From: CAZCBJ01 sp964496705
Lineage (GTDB): Bacteria > Chloroflexota > Anaerolineae > Anaerolineales > Anaerolineaceae
Reading direction: 5' to 3'
Assembly (NCBI GenBank): GCA_964496705.1
Contig: CAZCBJ010000101.1
Span: 1-13,449, forward strand
DNA: 13,449 nucleotides
In this document: positions 13,007-13,449 of the stretch, in pieces
Layout: every line of letters begins with the position of its first letter
Position numbering within the stretch: the first letter of the stretch is position 1
Translations under genes and position numbers: made by a program
Notes under the pieces: generated by a model
What the model was told of the DNA's origin: nothing
Seen by the model: the letters and a program-made list of their open reading frames with translations, nothing else
The model's database searches: none

Positions 13007-13449
13007 ATGGGTGATTCTGGCTGAATGTGAAATAGGCTTCCCCGATGGGTGTGAGAACACCCATCTTTACGTCTGCCAGGTCAGCGCTGGGATATATTTC
13101 ATCCGCCAGGCTGAACCAATTCCAGCGCTGCACCAGGCGGTAATCATCGCTGGGATAGCCGGATTGCTCATCGCGCGCCTCTGCCAGCCAGGCGAAGGTC
13201 TGCGTGAGGTAATCCTGCACAAAACCCTTGGGGAAGCCGTAATCCTCTGGCATCAGGATACCGAACTCGGTCAATGCCAGCGGGGTATCCTGATAACCGC
13301 GCTGCGCCATCCAATCGCGGAAAGCGCGGATTTGAATCTGGAACAGGTCCTGGCGGCCGTGGTCGCTGACCTCGTACAACTCGCCGCTGGTGGCAGATAT
13401 ACCCGGCGGAATGTCCACCCCCCAACTGCCGCTTTCTTCTCGCAGGACA
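13005..13449 (-). CDS. Glycoside-hydrolase-like protein (C-terminal 147 residues; N-terminus beyond the right edge)
   Basis: This is the end of a protein whose reading frame is open to the right edge, so start and size are unknown. Just inside the edge it reads LREESGSWGVDIPPG. PLALTEFGILMPEDYGF follows, with the glutamate codon at 13268-13266. A Glu in a T-E-[FY]-G setting at the end of a beta strand is the usual nucleophile position in clan GH-A TIM-barrel glycosidases (GH5, GH39, GH128 and relatives). The later segment (YRLVQRWNWFSLAD, then TPIGEAYFTF) fits the closing strand and helix of such a barrel. The first preserved gene of the operon, it ends 10 nt before GH3. Similar proteins seem frequent in Chloroflexota from general knowledge. 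I cannot assign a GH family, and secretion cannot be judged without the N-terminus. Confidence 0.72.
   Translation of the reverse strand, partial: VLREESGSWGVDIPPGISATSGELYEVSDHGRQDLFQIQIRAFRDWMAQRGYQDTPLALTEFGILMPEDYGFPKGFVQDYLTQTFAWLAEARDEQSGYPSDDYRLVQRWNWFSLADEIYPSADLADVKMGVLTPIGEAYFTFSQNHP

Overview
The window looks like chromosomal DNA from a moderately GC-rich bacterium, most probably a Chloroflexota of the Anaerolineae type. This is inferred from gene style, not proven. The clues are a Tat-dependent family-5 solute-binding lipoprotein with the charged/Val-rich stretch after its lipid cysteine that is common in that group, a LacI regulator beside it, several sugar hydrolases, and no outer-membrane genes. 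No tRNA, rRNA, CRISPR array, transposase or phage gene is visible. Coding density is high, and no gap without a gene exceeds about 165 bp.

Left part (1-3779, all minus strand). A LacI-family repressor gene lies upstream of a family-5 ABC solute-binding protein that runs off the left edge. The lacI promoter is clear (TTGACT, 17 bp, CATAAT) and carries two overlapping palindromic operators over the start site, which suggests autoregulation. Behind it, also on the minus strand, is a cytoplasmic protein of the DUF4091/GH123 catalytic-domain type with its own intrinsic terminator.

Middle (3914-9345, plus strand). A divergent M20 metallopeptidase/deacylase comes first. It is followed by a separate MarR-ABC-ABC operon with a consensus promoter (TTGACA, 18 bp, TATAAT) and a 15-bp inverted repeat over the start site. 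The two ABC proteins form a textbook heterodimeric exporter: the first has the degenerate ATP site and the second the catalytic one. MarR probably represses the operon until a toxic ligand appears.

Right part (9358-13449, minus strand, convergent with the exporter). Four genes are packed with gaps of 10, 3 and 1 nt: a glycoside-hydrolase-like protein cut by the window edge, a GH3 beta-glycosidase, a radical SAM protein with a SPASM-like C-terminus, and a uridine-phosphorylase-like enzyme. Two glycosidases translated together with a radical SAM enzyme and a nucleoside phosphorylase is the least expected arrangement here and the best candidate for an undescribed pathway. The sequence alone does not reveal a substrate.
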